A DNA stretch of 64,000 nucleotides from positions 62,001 to 126,000 of the forward strand of contig NZ_VIQO01000012.1 of the NCBI RefSeq assembly GCF_007483665.1. Reading direction: 5' to 3'. Under the pieces are notes generated by a model. That model ran no database searches. It was not told the origin of the DNA and saw only the letters and a list, made by a program, of their open reading frames with translations. This DNA comes from Catellatospora sichuanensis (GTDB lineage: Bacteria > Actinomycetota > Actinomycetes > Mycobacteriales > Micromonosporaceae). The translations under genes and the position numbers were made by a program. Shown here in pieces: positions 8,765 through 17,672 of the stretch; position 1 is the stretch's first letter, and every line of letters begins with the position of its first letter.

Positions 8765-8807
8765 AGCTCCCGAACGGCTCGCAACCTCGATCTACCAGGA
8801 GGTATCC

Positions 8808-9518
8808 ATGAAGATTTCGGGTTCCGTCGCACTCGTCACCGGGGCCAACCGTGGCATCGGCCGGCACTTCGCCCAACAGCTGCTGGAGCGGGGAGCGACC
8901 AAGGTCTACGCGACAGCACGCAACCCCGCTCTCGTCGACCTGCCGGGTGTCCAGGTGCTGCGTCTGGACATCACGGACGCCGCGTCGGTCGCCGCCGCGG
9001 CCGCGACCGCCACGGACGTCACACTTCTGATCAACAATGCCGGCGTCTTCACTTCCCAGAACCTTGTCACCGGAGCGCTCGAGCAGATCCGGCTGGAGAT
9101 GGATACGCACTTCTACGGCACGCTCACGATGGTCCGGGCGTTCGCCCCTGTCTTGGCCGCCAACAGCGGTGGGGCGATCCTCAACGTGCTGTCGGCGATG
9201 TCGTGGCTGGCCTACGACGGCGCCAACGCCTACGGCGCGGCCAAAGCAGCGCAGTGGAGTCTCACCAACGGCATCCGGATGGAACTCGCGGGCCAGGGCA
9301 CGCTGGTGACGGGCCTGCACCTGGGATCCACCGACACGGACATGATGGCCGGCCACGACATCGCCAAGAACGACCCCGCCGACGTCGTGCGCGCCGCGCT
9401 CGACGGCATCGAAGCCGACCAGCACGAGGTACTCGTCGACGACGCCAGTGTGCAGGCCAAAGCCGCCCTGGCCGCGGACCTCGGCACCCGCTACCCGCAG
9501 CGTGTCTCCGGAAGCTGA
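8808..9518 (+). CDS. SDR-family NAD(P)-dependent oxidoreductase
   Basis: 236 residues of the classical short-chain dehydrogenase fold. The cofactor glycine motif is TGANRGIG (residues 12-19), followed by LDITD, the NNAG motif (LLINNAGVF), catalytic serine in NVLSAMSW, and YGAAK in place of the usual YxxxK (the Y and K are retained). Substrate unknown; such genes next to small MerR regulators are often induced by electrophilic or xenobiotic compounds. The start is fixed by AGGAGGT five bases before ATG 8808. The divergent MerR gene and the dyad in between support direct control. Confidence 0.9.
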   Translation: MKISGSVALVTGANRGIGRHFAQQLLERGATKVYATARNPALVDLPGVQVLRLDITDAASVAAAAATATDVTLLINNAGVFTSQNLVTGALEQIRLEMDTHFYGTLTMVRAFAPVLAANSGGAILNVLSAMSWLAYDGANAYGAAKAAQWSLTNGIRMELAGQGTLVTGLHLGSTDTDMMAGHDIAKNDPADVVRAALDGIEADQHEVLVDDASVQAKAALAADLGTRYPQRVSGS

Positions 9519-9927
9519 CGGGATCGACGGCCACCGCGCCAGAAGCCTCGACAGCCCGGCCACGAACCGAGCCGGCTCACGAGGCGGCCGGCTGCGACCA
9601 CTACCGCCTTCCCCACCTTTGGCGAAGTCTGGCTGCGGCTGCTGGAGACCTACCGCGGCTGAGCACGCTCCGGGCGGTCGCCGGGCACTGTCGAAGGAAG
9701 CTGTACGCGCTGCCGGCGGACCGGTGTCTCGTGTCGCCCGCCACATGGCCGACAGCGACAGGCACATGTTCGTCACGGACTGCCCGCCCGCGTAGGCGGG
9801 ACCGGTCGGGTGCCGTCGAGATGCCGCTCGACGGCACGCGACCGGCGTGTCGGGGCAAACCCCGATCAGCCCCGGATGCCCGGCGCTAGCGTAAGAAGCC
9901 GAATCGGGACGATGTGATCGACCAACT
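9519..9927. other. 409-bp gene-free stretch with two hairpins and a 21-codon gene scrap
   Basis: No convincing gene. At 9597-9662 the + strand reads TTTAFPTFGEVWLRLLETYR and then G-stop, which could be the extreme C-terminus of a pyridine nucleotide-disulfide oxidoreductase, but it is too short to call. Two hairpins follow at 9783-9800 and 9810-9837 (the latter listed separately). Confidence 0.5.
9810..9837. terminator. Strong intergenic hairpin
   Basis: GTGCCGTCGAG (9810-9820) and CTCGACGGCAC (9827-9837) form a perfect 11-bp stem with a 6-nt loop. A smaller stem, CCCGCC/GGCGGG (9783-9800), precedes it. Together they probably end transcription from the SDR direction. Confidence 0.6.
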
Positions 9928-10821
9928 ATGGAATCGGTAACGGCTCAGATGGCAGAGGCCTGCACCTACGACTGGAATCCGCTGACGACGGCGCCGCTGA
10001 ACTCGCAGCTGGCCGGCGTACTGGCGGGTCTGGTGTTCGCCGGGATGATCGTCCTGATCAGCGTGCAGCCCCAGCCCTCTCGTCTGCCGAGCGGCGTCGA
10101 GCCGGGCCGGCGCACCGAGGCGCTGGTCCTGCTGGTCGGGTCGTTCCTCGCACTGCTGATGGCCAGTTTCCTGTTCGGTGTCGCTTCCGGCGACACCGTC
10201 TGCATGCGCGGCCGGACCCTGCTCCTGTCCGCCGGCGGCCTGCTGGGACTCGGTGTGCTGAGCATGTTCGGCGGGTTGTGCTGGCTCATCGACCAGTACG
10301 ATCACGAATCGCGGCGCGCCACCCGGGCGACGTTGTTCGCGACGTACTTCGTCGGCTTCATCGTGATCTTCTACCTGTCGACCACGGTCGGCGGTTACGT
10401 CGACGACGTCGGCAGCGAACTCTCTGAGCAGCTGCCAGGGTGGCTCCCGACGATCATCAACTACTACTACCTGCCGATCCTTGAAGGCATCACGGTCCTG
10501 CTGCTGCTGCGGTCGCTGGTGCACCAGTACATCAGGCGCCCGCGCACGGAGACGTCGGAGATCACGGTGCTGGCGACCGCCTACATCTACGTTCTGGGCG
10601 TGATGGTCGCCGGCGTGATCGCCATTCAGACGACGAAATTCGATCCCGACAAACCGATCACCCTCGGCTACTTCACCTTCGCAACCCTCACCTCGATCGG
10701 CGCTCCGGCTGTCGCCCTGATGATGCAGCTGTTCGCCCTGCCGACGGGTCGCTCCGCACCCGTCGCGCAGGCCCAGCCGGACCACGACGCAGACCGGCCG
10801 CCCTCGCCACACCGGGAGTGA
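9928..10821 (+). CDS. Multi-pass membrane protein of unknown function
   Basis: 297 residues with about seven predicted membrane spans, including LAGVLAGLVFAGMIVLISV, VLLVGSFLALLMASFLFG, LLLSAGGLLGLGVLSMFGG, TYFVGFIVIFYLSTTVGG, IYVLGVMVAGVIAI and FATLTSIGAPAVALMMQLF. The C-terminal tail is acidic and polar. I recognise no catalytic motif or named family. The ATG at 9928 has a weak ribosome site. It converges with the secreted protein at 10906, with a long hairpin between them. Confidence 0.7.
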   Translation: MESVTAQMAEACTYDWNPLTTAPLNSQLAGVLAGLVFAGMIVLISVQPQPSRLPSGVEPGRRTEALVLLVGSFLALLMASFLFGVASGDTVCMRGRTLLLSAGGLLGLGVLSMFGGLCWLIDQYDHESRRATRATLFATYFVGFIVIFYLSTTVGGYVDDVGSELSEQLPGWLPTIINYYYLPILEGITVLLLLRSLVHQYIRRPRTETSEITVLATAYIYVLGVMVAGVIAIQTTKFDPDKPITLGYFTFATLTSIGAPAVALMMQLFALPTGRSAPVAQAQPDHDADRPPSPHRE

Positions 10822-10849
10822 CCCGGAACGGTCCTCAGACGTCCTCGTC

Positions 10850-10900
10850 GCCCGGCATGTGGCAGCGCGTCCGCGGCGGACGCGCTGCCACATGCCGGGC
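10850..10900. terminator. 25-bp perfect inverted repeat between convergent genes
   Basis: Positions 10850-10874 pair base for base with 10876-10900 around a single central base; the arms begin GCCCGGCATGTGGCAGCGCG. As RNA it would fold into a stem of about 23 bp with a minimal loop. It lies between convergent stop codons at 10821 and 10906, so it most simply serves as a bidirectional terminator. Confidence 0.75.
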
Positions 10901-10905
10901 CGCAG

Positions 10906-11646
10906 TCAGCTGATGATGGACAGTTCGAACGACACCGAGTCCCTGCTTCCGGTGACACCGCCGCCCGCGCAGGCCGTCACTTCGGTGATCTCCGGATCCA
11001 GGACGAAGGTCTGATCGATTCCACCGTCGGTGGCGGTGTACAGGACCGCCCAGTTGCCTTCATAGTTGTTGGTGGAGCCGGTGACGGAGATGATCCAGCC
11101 GGTCCGGCCGGTTCCGGTGCCGACGAGCCGAATCGTGTCACCGGACGACACGGGGGTGCGGTCTCCGCAGGCCTGGGCATTCAGTGACAACGCGGCGGTC
11201 TCCGGGCCGATATCGGTCACCACGTTGGGGCCGGTCGAGGTGAGCGAGATCTGGTAGTGGGTCACGCTGAAAACGCTGACCTTCATGATCCGGTCGACAC
11301 TGACGCACGCCCGGTAGAAGAAGGTGCCGGACGCCGTTGGCGCGATCGTCTGGTCGATCGGCGTCTGTGTCCCGCTCGGCGAACCCGCGGGAGCCCGGAA
11401 GACCACGGTCTCCGGACCACCCACGGTAGCGGACCGCAGCGCTGTCCATTCGCCGGTGCCGTTGGCGAAGAACCCGGTCAACCTCGCCCCGCTGTCGGAC
11501 TGGACACGGTCGGTACATCGACTGTCGCCGACGCCAAGGGTCTGTCCGGTGGCGATTCCCGCCGCGCCGGCCGGGCTGACCACACTCAGCGCGGCAAGCA
11601 ATCCCATCGCTGCCACGGCGAGAGAGACACGCCTGTGTTTGTTCAT
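10906..11646 (-). CDS. Secreted protein of unknown function
   Basis: 246 residues. A clear Sec signal peptide (MNKHRRVSLAVAAMGLLAAL, cleavage after PAGAA near residue 29). The mature part is serine/threonine/glycine-rich with beta-strand alternation and contains four cysteines (contexts SRCTDR, RACVSV, QACGDR, TACAGG), probably two disulfides in an exported domain. No catalytic motif or known family was recognised. It stands alone, convergent with the membrane protein upstream. The 11647-12052 region behind it holds the promoter of the pectin lyase. Confidence 0.72.
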   Translation of the reverse strand: MNKHRRVSLAVAAMGLLAALSVVSPAGAAGIATGQTLGVGDSRCTDRVQSDSGARLTGFFANGTGEWTALRSATVGGPETVVFRAPAGSPSGTQTPIDQTIAPTASGTFFYRACVSVDRIMKVSVFSVTHYQISLTSTGPNVVTDIGPETAALSLNAQACGDRTPVSSGDTIRLVGTGTGRTGWIISVTGSTNNYEGNWAVLYTATDGGIDQTFVLDPEITEVTACAGGGVTGSRDSVSFELSIIS

Positions 11647-11932
11647 GCAGGTTCTCCGATCTAGCGCAGATCAATTTGTTGAACATTCATCGATGTCACT
11701 TCGCACGCTACCGGAAGGGGCCGAGGCCGCAACAGAGCAACGGTTCTTGCCGGACCGACCATGGCGAGTCGCCCGTTGCCATCGACCGGCCAGGGAGCTG
11801 TTGCGTTGCGGAACGCCGGCATGACCCAGGCGGAGATCTCCGCGTCCTCGGCCGCGCAGTCGATCCGAGCAGCACCCGAAGAGGCGGCAGAACACGGGGC
11901 AAACCGCAGCCGCAATGTGGCGCGCCCGGCGC

Positions 11933-11994
11933 TTGACATCGCACTCAAGATGATCGATAGTTGTAACGTTTCAGACCCTGAAAGCGCTTTCCGG
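11933..11994 (+). promoter_or_regulatory. Promoter and LacI-type operator of the rhamnogalacturonan lyase
   Basis: A consensus-like -35 TTGACA (11933-11938) with a -10-like GATAGT (11956-11961, 17-bp spacer) precedes a perfect 12-bp palindrome GAAAGCGCTTTC (11980-11991). The 13-mer AAGCGCTTTCCGG (11982-11994) is identical on the minus strand at 23605-23617, in front of the sugar-transport operon. Palindromes centred on CG and lying downstream of the -10 are typical of LacI-family repressor sites. Upstream, 11647-11932 shows no gene I can support. Confidence 0.72.
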
Positions 11995-12052
11995 CCAGCG
12001 CACCACACGTCCCCACGGCAACGGAAGCGCCACCTCGACGAGGAGATCACGC

Positions 12053-14632
12053 ATGAGTCCTCGGACCCGACCCCGCACCATCCCGTACGCCGTCATCGCC
12101 GTCACCTGCACGGCAACAATGATCCTCACCGGGCCGGCCGCGTCCGCCGGCGACCGCGAACCGCATCACGGCATCCCCGCCGTCCAACTCGAACGCCTCG
12201 ACCGCGGCCTGGTCGCCGCTGCCACCACCGACGGCACGTTCCTGAGCTGGCGCTTGCGCGGACACGAGGTCGCCGGCCACACGGACACCGGCCTCACCGG
12301 CCCCGCCTTCCACGTGTACCGGGACGGGCAGCGGATCGCGACGGTCACCGACAGCACCAACTACCTCGACCGGGACGCCACGGCCGGATCGACGTACCGG
12401 GTCGCCGCCGTCGTCGGCGACGCCGAAGTCGATCTCAGCGATGCGGTCTCGCCCTGGTCGAGCGGCTACCACGACCTGCCCCTGCGCAAGCCGGCCGACG
12501 GCGTCACCCCGAGCGGCGAGGCGTACACCTACTCGGTCAACGACGTCAGCGTCGGCGATGTCGACGGCGACGGGCAGTACGAGTACGTCGTCAAGTGGGA
12601 CCCGTCGAACTCCAAGGACGTCTCCCAGGTGGGCTACACCGGCCCCGTCTACATCGACACCTACACCCTCGACGGCACGCTGCTCCACCGGATCGACCTC
12701 GGCGTCAACGTCCGCGCCGGAGCCCACTACGCCCAGTTCCTGGTCTACGACTTCGACGGCGACGGCCGGGCCGAGACGATGCTCAAGACCGCGCCGGGCA
12801 CGAAGGTCATCCGGTACCGGCCGGACGGCAGCGTCGCCTCCGAGCGGTACATCACCATGCCCCGCCAGGACCGCGCGGCCGGGTACTCGCACGACGACGA
12901 CTACCGCCTCAGCGCCGCCGGCTACTACGACCACGTGGTCGACATGTTCCTCGGCTGGCACAAGAACCCCGAGGTGGTGGCGGGCAAGTGGCCGGCGACC
13001 CTGGAGCAGGCCTTCGGCATTGCGCCCGCGTACAGCTACCCGCTGTCCGCAGCGGACGCACGAGCGCTCGCCGACCACTTCATCGACGTGTACGCCCCCG
13101 CTCGGAGCACCCGCAACGTTCTGCGGGCGTTCCAGGGCTTCATCGTGGACGGCCCCGAATACCTGACCGTGTTCGACGGTGCCACGGGCCGCGAGCTGGA
13201 GACGATCCGGTACAAGCCCGGCCGTCACGACGACGGCCTGCGGTGGGGCGACTACGCGATGGCGCGCATCGAGCCCGCCAACCGCGTGGACCGGTTCCTG
13301 GCGACGGTGGCGTATCTGGACGGCAGGCGTCCCTCGGCCGTGTTCGCCCGCGGCTACTACACCCGCACCACCCTGGTCGCCTACCACTGGAACGGCAAGC
13401 GCCTGACCGAGGACTGGTACGTCGACAGCGGCTGGGTGCCGATGAGCAACCCGTTCAACGACTCCCCGCACGGCCGGGACGGCACCGATCCCGAGTTCGC
13501 CACGCTGACCACGCAGGGAGCGCATTCGCTCAGCGTCGCCGATGTGGACGCCGACGGCAAGCAGGAGATCGTCTACGGTGGGGCGACCATCGACGACGAC
13601 GGCAGCCTGCTCTACAGCTCGTTCGCGCCGCTGCCGCCGGGCAGCGCCGACCCGGGCGCGGTGGTGCGCCTGGGCCACGGCGACGCGCTGCACGTGACCG
13701 ACATCGACCCGAACCGGCCGGGACTCGAGACCTACATGGTCCACGAGGGCGGAACCTTCGCCCCGTACGGACACACGCTGCGTGACGCCCGCACCGGTGA
13801 AGTGATCTTCGGGGATTACACCGGCCGGGACACGGGGCGGGGCATGGTCGGCGACGTCGACCCCGCGGTGCCCGGCCTGGAGGTATGGCCCGCCATGCCG
13901 CCCAACGCCGCCGACCTGGGCATCGGCCTGTTCTCAGCGCACGGCGACCTGCTGGCGCCCACCACGCCCGGCACGAACATGAGTATCCGCTGGGCGGCCG
14001 ACATGACCACCCAGGTCGTCAACGGCACGGCCACCACGGTCCTGCAGACGCCGACGGTCGACGACTGGCGGCGCGGCCGTCTGCTCAGCGCCGAAGGCAC
14101 CCTGGCCAACAACGGCACCAAGGGCAATCCCGCGCTGGTCGCGGACGTCTTCGGCGACTGGCGTGAGGAGCTGCTCCTGCGCACGGCGGACAGCACCGCG
14201 CTGCGGATCCACCTGAGCACCGAGGTGACCGACCGCAAGATGTTCACCTTGATGCACGACCCGCAGTACCGGGCCGACGTGGCCCGGCAGCAGACGTCCT
14301 ACAACCAGCCTGCGTACCCGAGCTTCTATCTCGGCTCGGACGTCGACTGGGCGCGCGTGCCGGTGCCCGATCACTGGGCTCCGGGCAGCGTGGACGCCCT
14401 GCGCGACACCCTGCAGGGATACGTGGCGAGCGGGGACGTGACCGCGCGTGAGGCGCACGGGCTCAGCGCGTTGCTGGCCCAGGCGGACCGCCATGCCAGG
14501 GATGGCCGTGCCGATGCGGCGGCCGGCGCGCTACGGCGCTTCGTGCAGCACCTGGGTGGGCGAGGAGTCTCGGCGACAGCCCGAACGGCGCTCACGTACC
14601 AGGCCGGCACTGTCCTTCGCATGCTGTCCTGA
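12053..14632 (+). CDS. Secreted rhamnogalacturonan lyase (PL11) with C-terminal FIMAH domain
   Basis: 859 residues. An N-terminal signal peptide (about 32 residues, TATMILTGPAASAGD) is followed by a fibronectin-like start (LSWRLRGHEVAGHTDTGLTG, residues about 60-70 on) and an eight-bladed propeller typical of PL11. Repeated calcium-binding DxDGDG motifs (VGDVDGDGQYEY, VYDFDGDGRAE, VADVDADGKQE) are seen. The family cleaves the rhamnogalacturonan-I backbone by beta-elimination outside the cell. Residues about 780-859 (LRDTLQGYVASGDVTAREAH, LRRFVQHLGG) match the FIMAH helical domain found on secreted actinobacterial enzymes. Ribosome site GAGGAG precedes ATG 12053. It acts upstream of the transporter and exo-enzymes encoded on the opposite strand. 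Confidence 0.93.
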   Translation: MSPRTRPRTIPYAVIAVTCTATMILTGPAASAGDREPHHGIPAVQLERLDRGLVAAATTDGTFLSWRLRGHEVAGHTDTGLTGPAFHVYRDGQRIATVTDSTNYLDRDATAGSTYRVAAVVGDAEVDLSDAVSPWSSGYHDLPLRKPADGVTPSGEAYTYSVNDVSVGDVDGDGQYEYVVKWDPSNSKDVSQVGYTGPVYIDTYTLDGTLLHRIDLGVNVRAGAHYAQFLVYDFDGDGRAETMLKTAPGTKVIRYRPDGSVASERYITMPRQDRAAGYSHDDDYRLSAAGYYDHVVDMFLGWHKNPEVVAGKWPATLEQAFGIAPAYSYPLSAADARALADHFIDVYAPARSTRNVLRAFQGFIVDGPEYLTVFDGATGRELETIRYKPGRHDDGLRWGDYAMARIEPANRVDRFLATVAYLDGRRPSAVFARGYYTRTTLVAYHWNGKRLTEDWYVDSGWVPMSNPFNDSPHGRDGTDPEFATLTTQGAHSLSVADVDADGKQEIVYGGATIDDDGSLLYSSFAPLPPGSADPGAVVRLGHGDALHVTDIDPNRPGLETYMVHEGGTFAPYGHTLRDARTGEVIFGDYTGRDTGRGMVGDVDPAVPGLEVWPAMPPNAADLGIGLFSAHGDLLAPTTPGTNMSIRWAADMTTQVVNGTATTVLQTPTVDDWRRGRLLSAEGTLANNGTKGNPALVADVFGDWREELLLRTADSTALRIHLSTEVTDRKMFTLMHDPQYRADVARQQTSYNQPAYPSFYLGSDVDWARVPVPDHWAPGSVDALRDTLQGYVASGDVTAREAHGLSALLAQADRHARDGRADAAAGALRRFVQHLGGRGVSATARTALTYQAGTVLRMLS

Positions 14633-14641
14633 CCCTGTTGA

Positions 14642-14689
14642 CGTCGTCGCGGGCCGGTCTCGGAAAACCGGGGCCGGCCCGCGACGACG
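14642..14689. terminator. Intrinsic-type terminator after the lyase gene
   Basis: A perfect 16-bp stem: 14642-14657 (CGTCGTCGCGGGCCGG) with 14674-14689, 16-nt loop containing AAAA. It starts nine bases after the lyase stop, which suggests that the mutarotase gene downstream has reduced or separate transcription. Confidence 0.75.
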
Positions 14690-14736
14690 AGTCAGTACGT
14701 TTCATGTCGTCTCCAGACCCCACCACGAGGTATGCC

Positions 14737-15069
14737 ATGCACCGGATCTGCTTCACGCTCCAGGTCAAGCCCGATCGCCTTGAGGAGTACCGGCGCCGCC
14801 ACTCCCCCGTGTGGCGGGAGATGCTCGACGCGCTGCGCGACGCGGGCTGGCACGACTATTCGCTGTTCCTCCGCGACGACGGGCTGCTGGTAGGCGTGCT
14901 GCTGACCGACGACTTCGCCGCGGCACAGGCCGCGATGGAGGCGACCGACGTGAACGCCCGCTGGCAGGCCGAGATGGCGGAGTTCTTCGAGTCCGGTCGG
15001 CCCGACCATGCCATGCAGGTCCTGCCTGAGGTGTTCAACCTGGACCGGCAACTGGGCCTGGCCCCGTGA
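14737..15069 (+). CDS. rhaM: L-rhamnose mutarotase
   Basis: 110 residues, the family length. It interconverts alpha and beta anomers of L-rhamnose. Family signatures are MHRICFTLQVKPDRLEEYRR, the HSPVWREML segment, DAGWHDYSLFLRDDGLLVG and VNARWQAEMAEFF. The H in RRRH and the DYS/LFLRDD region supply the usual active-site residues. I chose the ATG at 14737 behind GAGG; earlier in-frame codons lie within the terminator region. Rhamnose is a direct product of rhamnogalacturonan breakdown, which fits the locus. Its last 35 bases overlap the 3' end of the convergent dehydrogenase gene. Confidence 0.92.
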   Translation: MHRICFTLQVKPDRLEEYRRRHSPVWREMLDALRDAGWHDYSLFLRDDGLLVGVLLTDDFAAAQAAMEATDVNARWQAEMAEFFESGRPDHAMQVLPEVFNLDRQLGLAP

Positions 15070-16165
15070 CGGCTTCGGCCGGGGCGGGCCATGGCGCGCC
15101 GGTGCCGGCCATCCGCTCGTAGAACGGCGACCCGGGGCCGATCTCACCGCGCCGCACCCTGCGGCCGGTGAACGCGGACGCGTAGACGGCGGCGACGAGT
15201 TCCATGGTCGACCGCGCGTCCGCCGGGGTGACCGGCGGTGGCACGGACGCCTCAAGCGCGTCGAGAACGTGCCGGAACTGCGCGGCATGGCCGCTGTCGA
15301 CGCCGGTGAGCCGGGACGTCCACAGCGTGCCGACCCGCTCCTCGTGGCCCGGGGCGCCGGTCACCGCCCAGTCGGCGTCGCGGTAGCCGTACAGGTGGGT
15401 CAGTTCGGCGGTCGCCTGCGTGAAGTCGAAGCGCAGGTAGCTGGTCTGGCGGGGCGACACCAGGCTGTTGGCGACGGTGGCGATCGTCCCGTTCTCGAAG
15501 GTGACGAGCGCGCAGGAGAGGTCCTCGGTCGCCGTCGGCCGGGCCTGGCGGGCCGCGATCGCGACCACCTCGGACCACGGCCCGAGGACGGCGAGCATCA
15601 GGTCCATCTGGTGGATGCCGTGTCCCATGGTCGGTCCGCCGCCCTCGGTCTCCCACCGGCCGCGCCACGGCAGCGCGAAGTATTCGTCGGGGCGGTGCCA
15701 GAGGGTGTCGCAGACGGCGGCGGTCGGTCTGCCGAATCCGCCGTCGCGGCACAGGCCGGCCAGTGCGAGCCCGCCGCTGCCGAAGCGCTGCTGGAACACC
15801 GTCGCGAAGTAGGGGCCGTCGGCCGCCGTGTGCGCGGTGATGCGGTCGAGTTCGGCGAGGCTCAACGCCGGCGGCTTCTCGCACAGCACGGTGATCCCGC
15901 GGTCCAGGCACGTGATGGCCTGCTCGGCGTGCAGGCCGGGCGGGGTACACAGGACGACGATGTCGGGTGGCCCGGCGGCGAGCAGCTCGTCGAGGTCACG
16001 GTGCAGCCGCCGGACGCCGAAGCGTGTCCCGAACTGCGTCCGGCGTTGCTCGTCGACGTCGACTGCCGCGACGACCCGGGCGCGGCCGGCGAGCCCGCTC
16101 AGCGCCTCGGCGTGAAGCGCGGCGACGGCGCCGGTGCCGACGATCGCGACGTCGAATCTCCGCAC
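15035..16165 (-). CDS. Gfo/Idh/MocA-family oxidoreductase
   Basis: 376 residues. An N-terminal Rossmann fold starts with VAIVGTGAVAALHAEALSG (GxGxxA-type), followed by VVLCTPPGLHAEQA and the CEKPPALS motif that carries the conserved EKP lysine. The C-terminal Gfo/Idh beta-sheet domain includes GGGPTMGHGIHQMDLML, with the G-x3-D-x2-H-like HQMD element. Such enzymes oxidise or epimerise sugars and sugar acids with NAD(P). The start is GTG 16165, because GGAGGAGGAA precedes it. It is the last gene of the minus-strand pectin operon, 43 bases behind GH51, and probably processes a sugar released from pectin side chains; the exact substrate is not readable. Confidence 0.87.
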   Translation of the reverse strand: MRRFDVAIVGTGAVAALHAEALSGLAGRARVVAAVDVDEQRRTQFGTRFGVRRLHRDLDELLAAGPPDIVVLCTPPGLHAEQAITCLDRGITVLCEKPPALSLAELDRITAHTAADGPYFATVFQQRFGSGGLALAGLCRDGGFGRPTAAVCDTLWHRPDEYFALPWRGRWETEGGGPTMGHGIHQMDLMLAVLGPWSEVVAIAARQARPTATEDLSCALVTFENGTIATVANSLVSPRQTSYLRFDFTQATAELTHLYGYRDADWAVTGAPGHEERVGTLWTSRLTGVDSGHAAQFRHVLDALEASVPPPVTPADARSTMELVAAVYASAFTGRRVRRGEIGPGSPFYERMAGTGAPWPAPAEAVTGPGPVAGPG

Positions 16166-16208
16166 GCCGGTTCCTCCTCCAGGTGATTCGGTGACGGTCG
16201 GCGGCACG

Positions 16209-17672
16209 TTAGGCGACCCGCATCGTGACGATGCTCCGCGGGGGCACGGTGAAGCGCAGCCGCGATCCCTCGATCTGGTATTCCTCGAAGTCGGCGGGCT
16301 GCACCGTGTCCGGAGCGTCGAACGTGTTGTGGCTGGCAGCGCTCTGGCCGGTCAGGATCCGGGCGCGGTGCACGGTCGCGACGCGGCCGGGCAGCTCGAC
16401 GTCGGCCGCGATGTCGGCGTCCAGGCCCGCGTTGGTCACGGAGATGGTGTGCGCGTCGTCTTTCCACGAGACCGTGTAGTCGCCGTGTGCGCCGATCGTG
16501 CCGGGCGCGTCGCCCGGCGCGGGTCGGGCGTCGACGAACCATGCGTCGTGGTGGTCGGTGTACAGATCGAACGCCCAATACGTCGGTGTTCTGATCATGT
16601 CGGGGCCGTCGGTGAGCAGCATCGCCTGCAAGACGTTGACCATCTGGGCGATGTTCGTCATCCGGACCCGGTCGGCGTGCCGGTGGAACATGTTGAAGTT
16701 CAGCGCCGCGACCACGGCGTCGCGGATCGTGTTCTGCTGGTGCAGGAACCCGGGATTCGTGCCGGGGGTCGGGTCGTACCAGGTCCCCCACTCGTCGACG
16801 ATCAGACCTACGCGCTTGGCCGGGTCGTGCCGGTCCATGATGGCCGAGTGGCGTTCGAGCAGGGTCGCCATCTTCCTGGTGCGGTCGATGGTGTCATACC
16901 ATTCGCGCTCGCCGAAGTCGGTCGCCGATCCCTTGGCCTCCCAGTCGCCGCTCGGGATCGTGTAGTAGTGCAGGCTCAGCCCGTCCATGAGCGAGCCGGC
17001 GGTCGCCATCAGCACCTCGGTCCACTCGTAGTCGTCGTTGTTCGGCCCACACGCGATCTTGTAGATCGGGTGCTCGCCGTACCGGCGCACATAGGTCTGG
17101 TACTGCCGGTAGTGGTTGGCGTAGTGCAGTGGTGTCATGTGCCCGCCGCAGCCCCAGTTCTCGTTGCCGACGCCGAAGTAGGGCAGCCGCCACGGCTGCT
17201 CGCGCCCGTGCCGCTTGCGCAGGTCGGCCATCGGGGAGGTGCCGTCGAGCGTGATGTACTCGACCCAGTCCCGCATCTCGGCGACGCTGCCGCTGCCGAC
17301 GTTGCCCGTGATGTAGGCCTCGGCGTCGAGCTGGTGGAGCAGCTCGAAGTACTCGTGGGTGCCGAAGGCGTTGGACTCGACGACCCCACCCCAGTGCGAG
17401 TTGATCATCGTGGCACGCTCGGACCGCGGCCCGATGCCGCGTTGCCAGTGGTACTCGTCGGCGAAGCAGCCTCCCGGCCACCGCACGAGTGGGACCTTGA
17501 TGGCACGCAGCGCCGCCACCACGTCGGACCGGATGCCGTTGCGGTTGGCGATCGGCGAGCCCTCGCCGACCCAGAGTCCCTCGTAGATGCACCGACCCAG
17601 GTGCTCGGCGAACTGGCCGTAGATCCGCCGGTCGATACGGTGGGTCCGGGCACCTTCCCCAACGGTGATCAC
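16209..17672 (-). CDS. GH51 alpha-L-arabinofuranosidase, intracellular
   Basis: 487 residues, typical of GH51 without accessory domains and without a signal peptide. Key motifs are [19 protein letters not shown] near the N-terminus, [14 protein letters not shown], the acid/base Glu171 in [11 protein letters not shown] and nucleophile Glu294 in [10 protein letters not shown]. The C-terminal beta domain ends with [11 protein letters not shown]. It removes arabinofuranose from imported arabinan or arabinogalactan oligosaccharides, the side chains of rhamnogalacturonan-I. GTG 17672 overlaps the GH42 stop (GTGA) and has GAGGAG upstream, which indicates translational coupling to GH42. Confidence 0.94.
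   Translation of the reverse strand: MITVGEGARTHRIDRRIYGQFAEHLGRCIYEGLWVGEGSPIANRNGIRSDVVAALRAIKVPLVRWPGGCFADEYHWQRGIGPRSERATMINSHWGGVVESNAFGTHEYFELLHQLDAEAYITGNVGSGSVAEMRDWVEYITLDGTSPMADLRKRHGREQPWRLPYFGVGNENWGCGGHMTPLHYANHYRQYQTYVRRYGEHPIYKIACGPNNDDYEWTEVLMATAGSLMDGLSLHYYTIPSGDWEAKGSATDFGEREWYDTIDRTRKMATLLERHSAIMDRHDPAKRVGLIVDEWGTWYDPTPGTNPGFLHQQNTIRDAVVAALNFNMFHRHADRVRMTNIAQMVNVLQAMLLTDGPDMIRTPTYWAFDLYTDHHDAWFVDARPAPGDAPGTIGAHGDYTVSWKDDAHTISVTNAGLDADIAADVELPGRVATVHRARILTGQSAASHNTFDAPDTVQPADFEEYQIEGSRLRFTVPPRSIVTMRVA

Noticed and set aside
9597-9662. 21 codons resembling the end of a disulfide oxidoreductase
   Set aside because: Too short for a call and no upstream part found.
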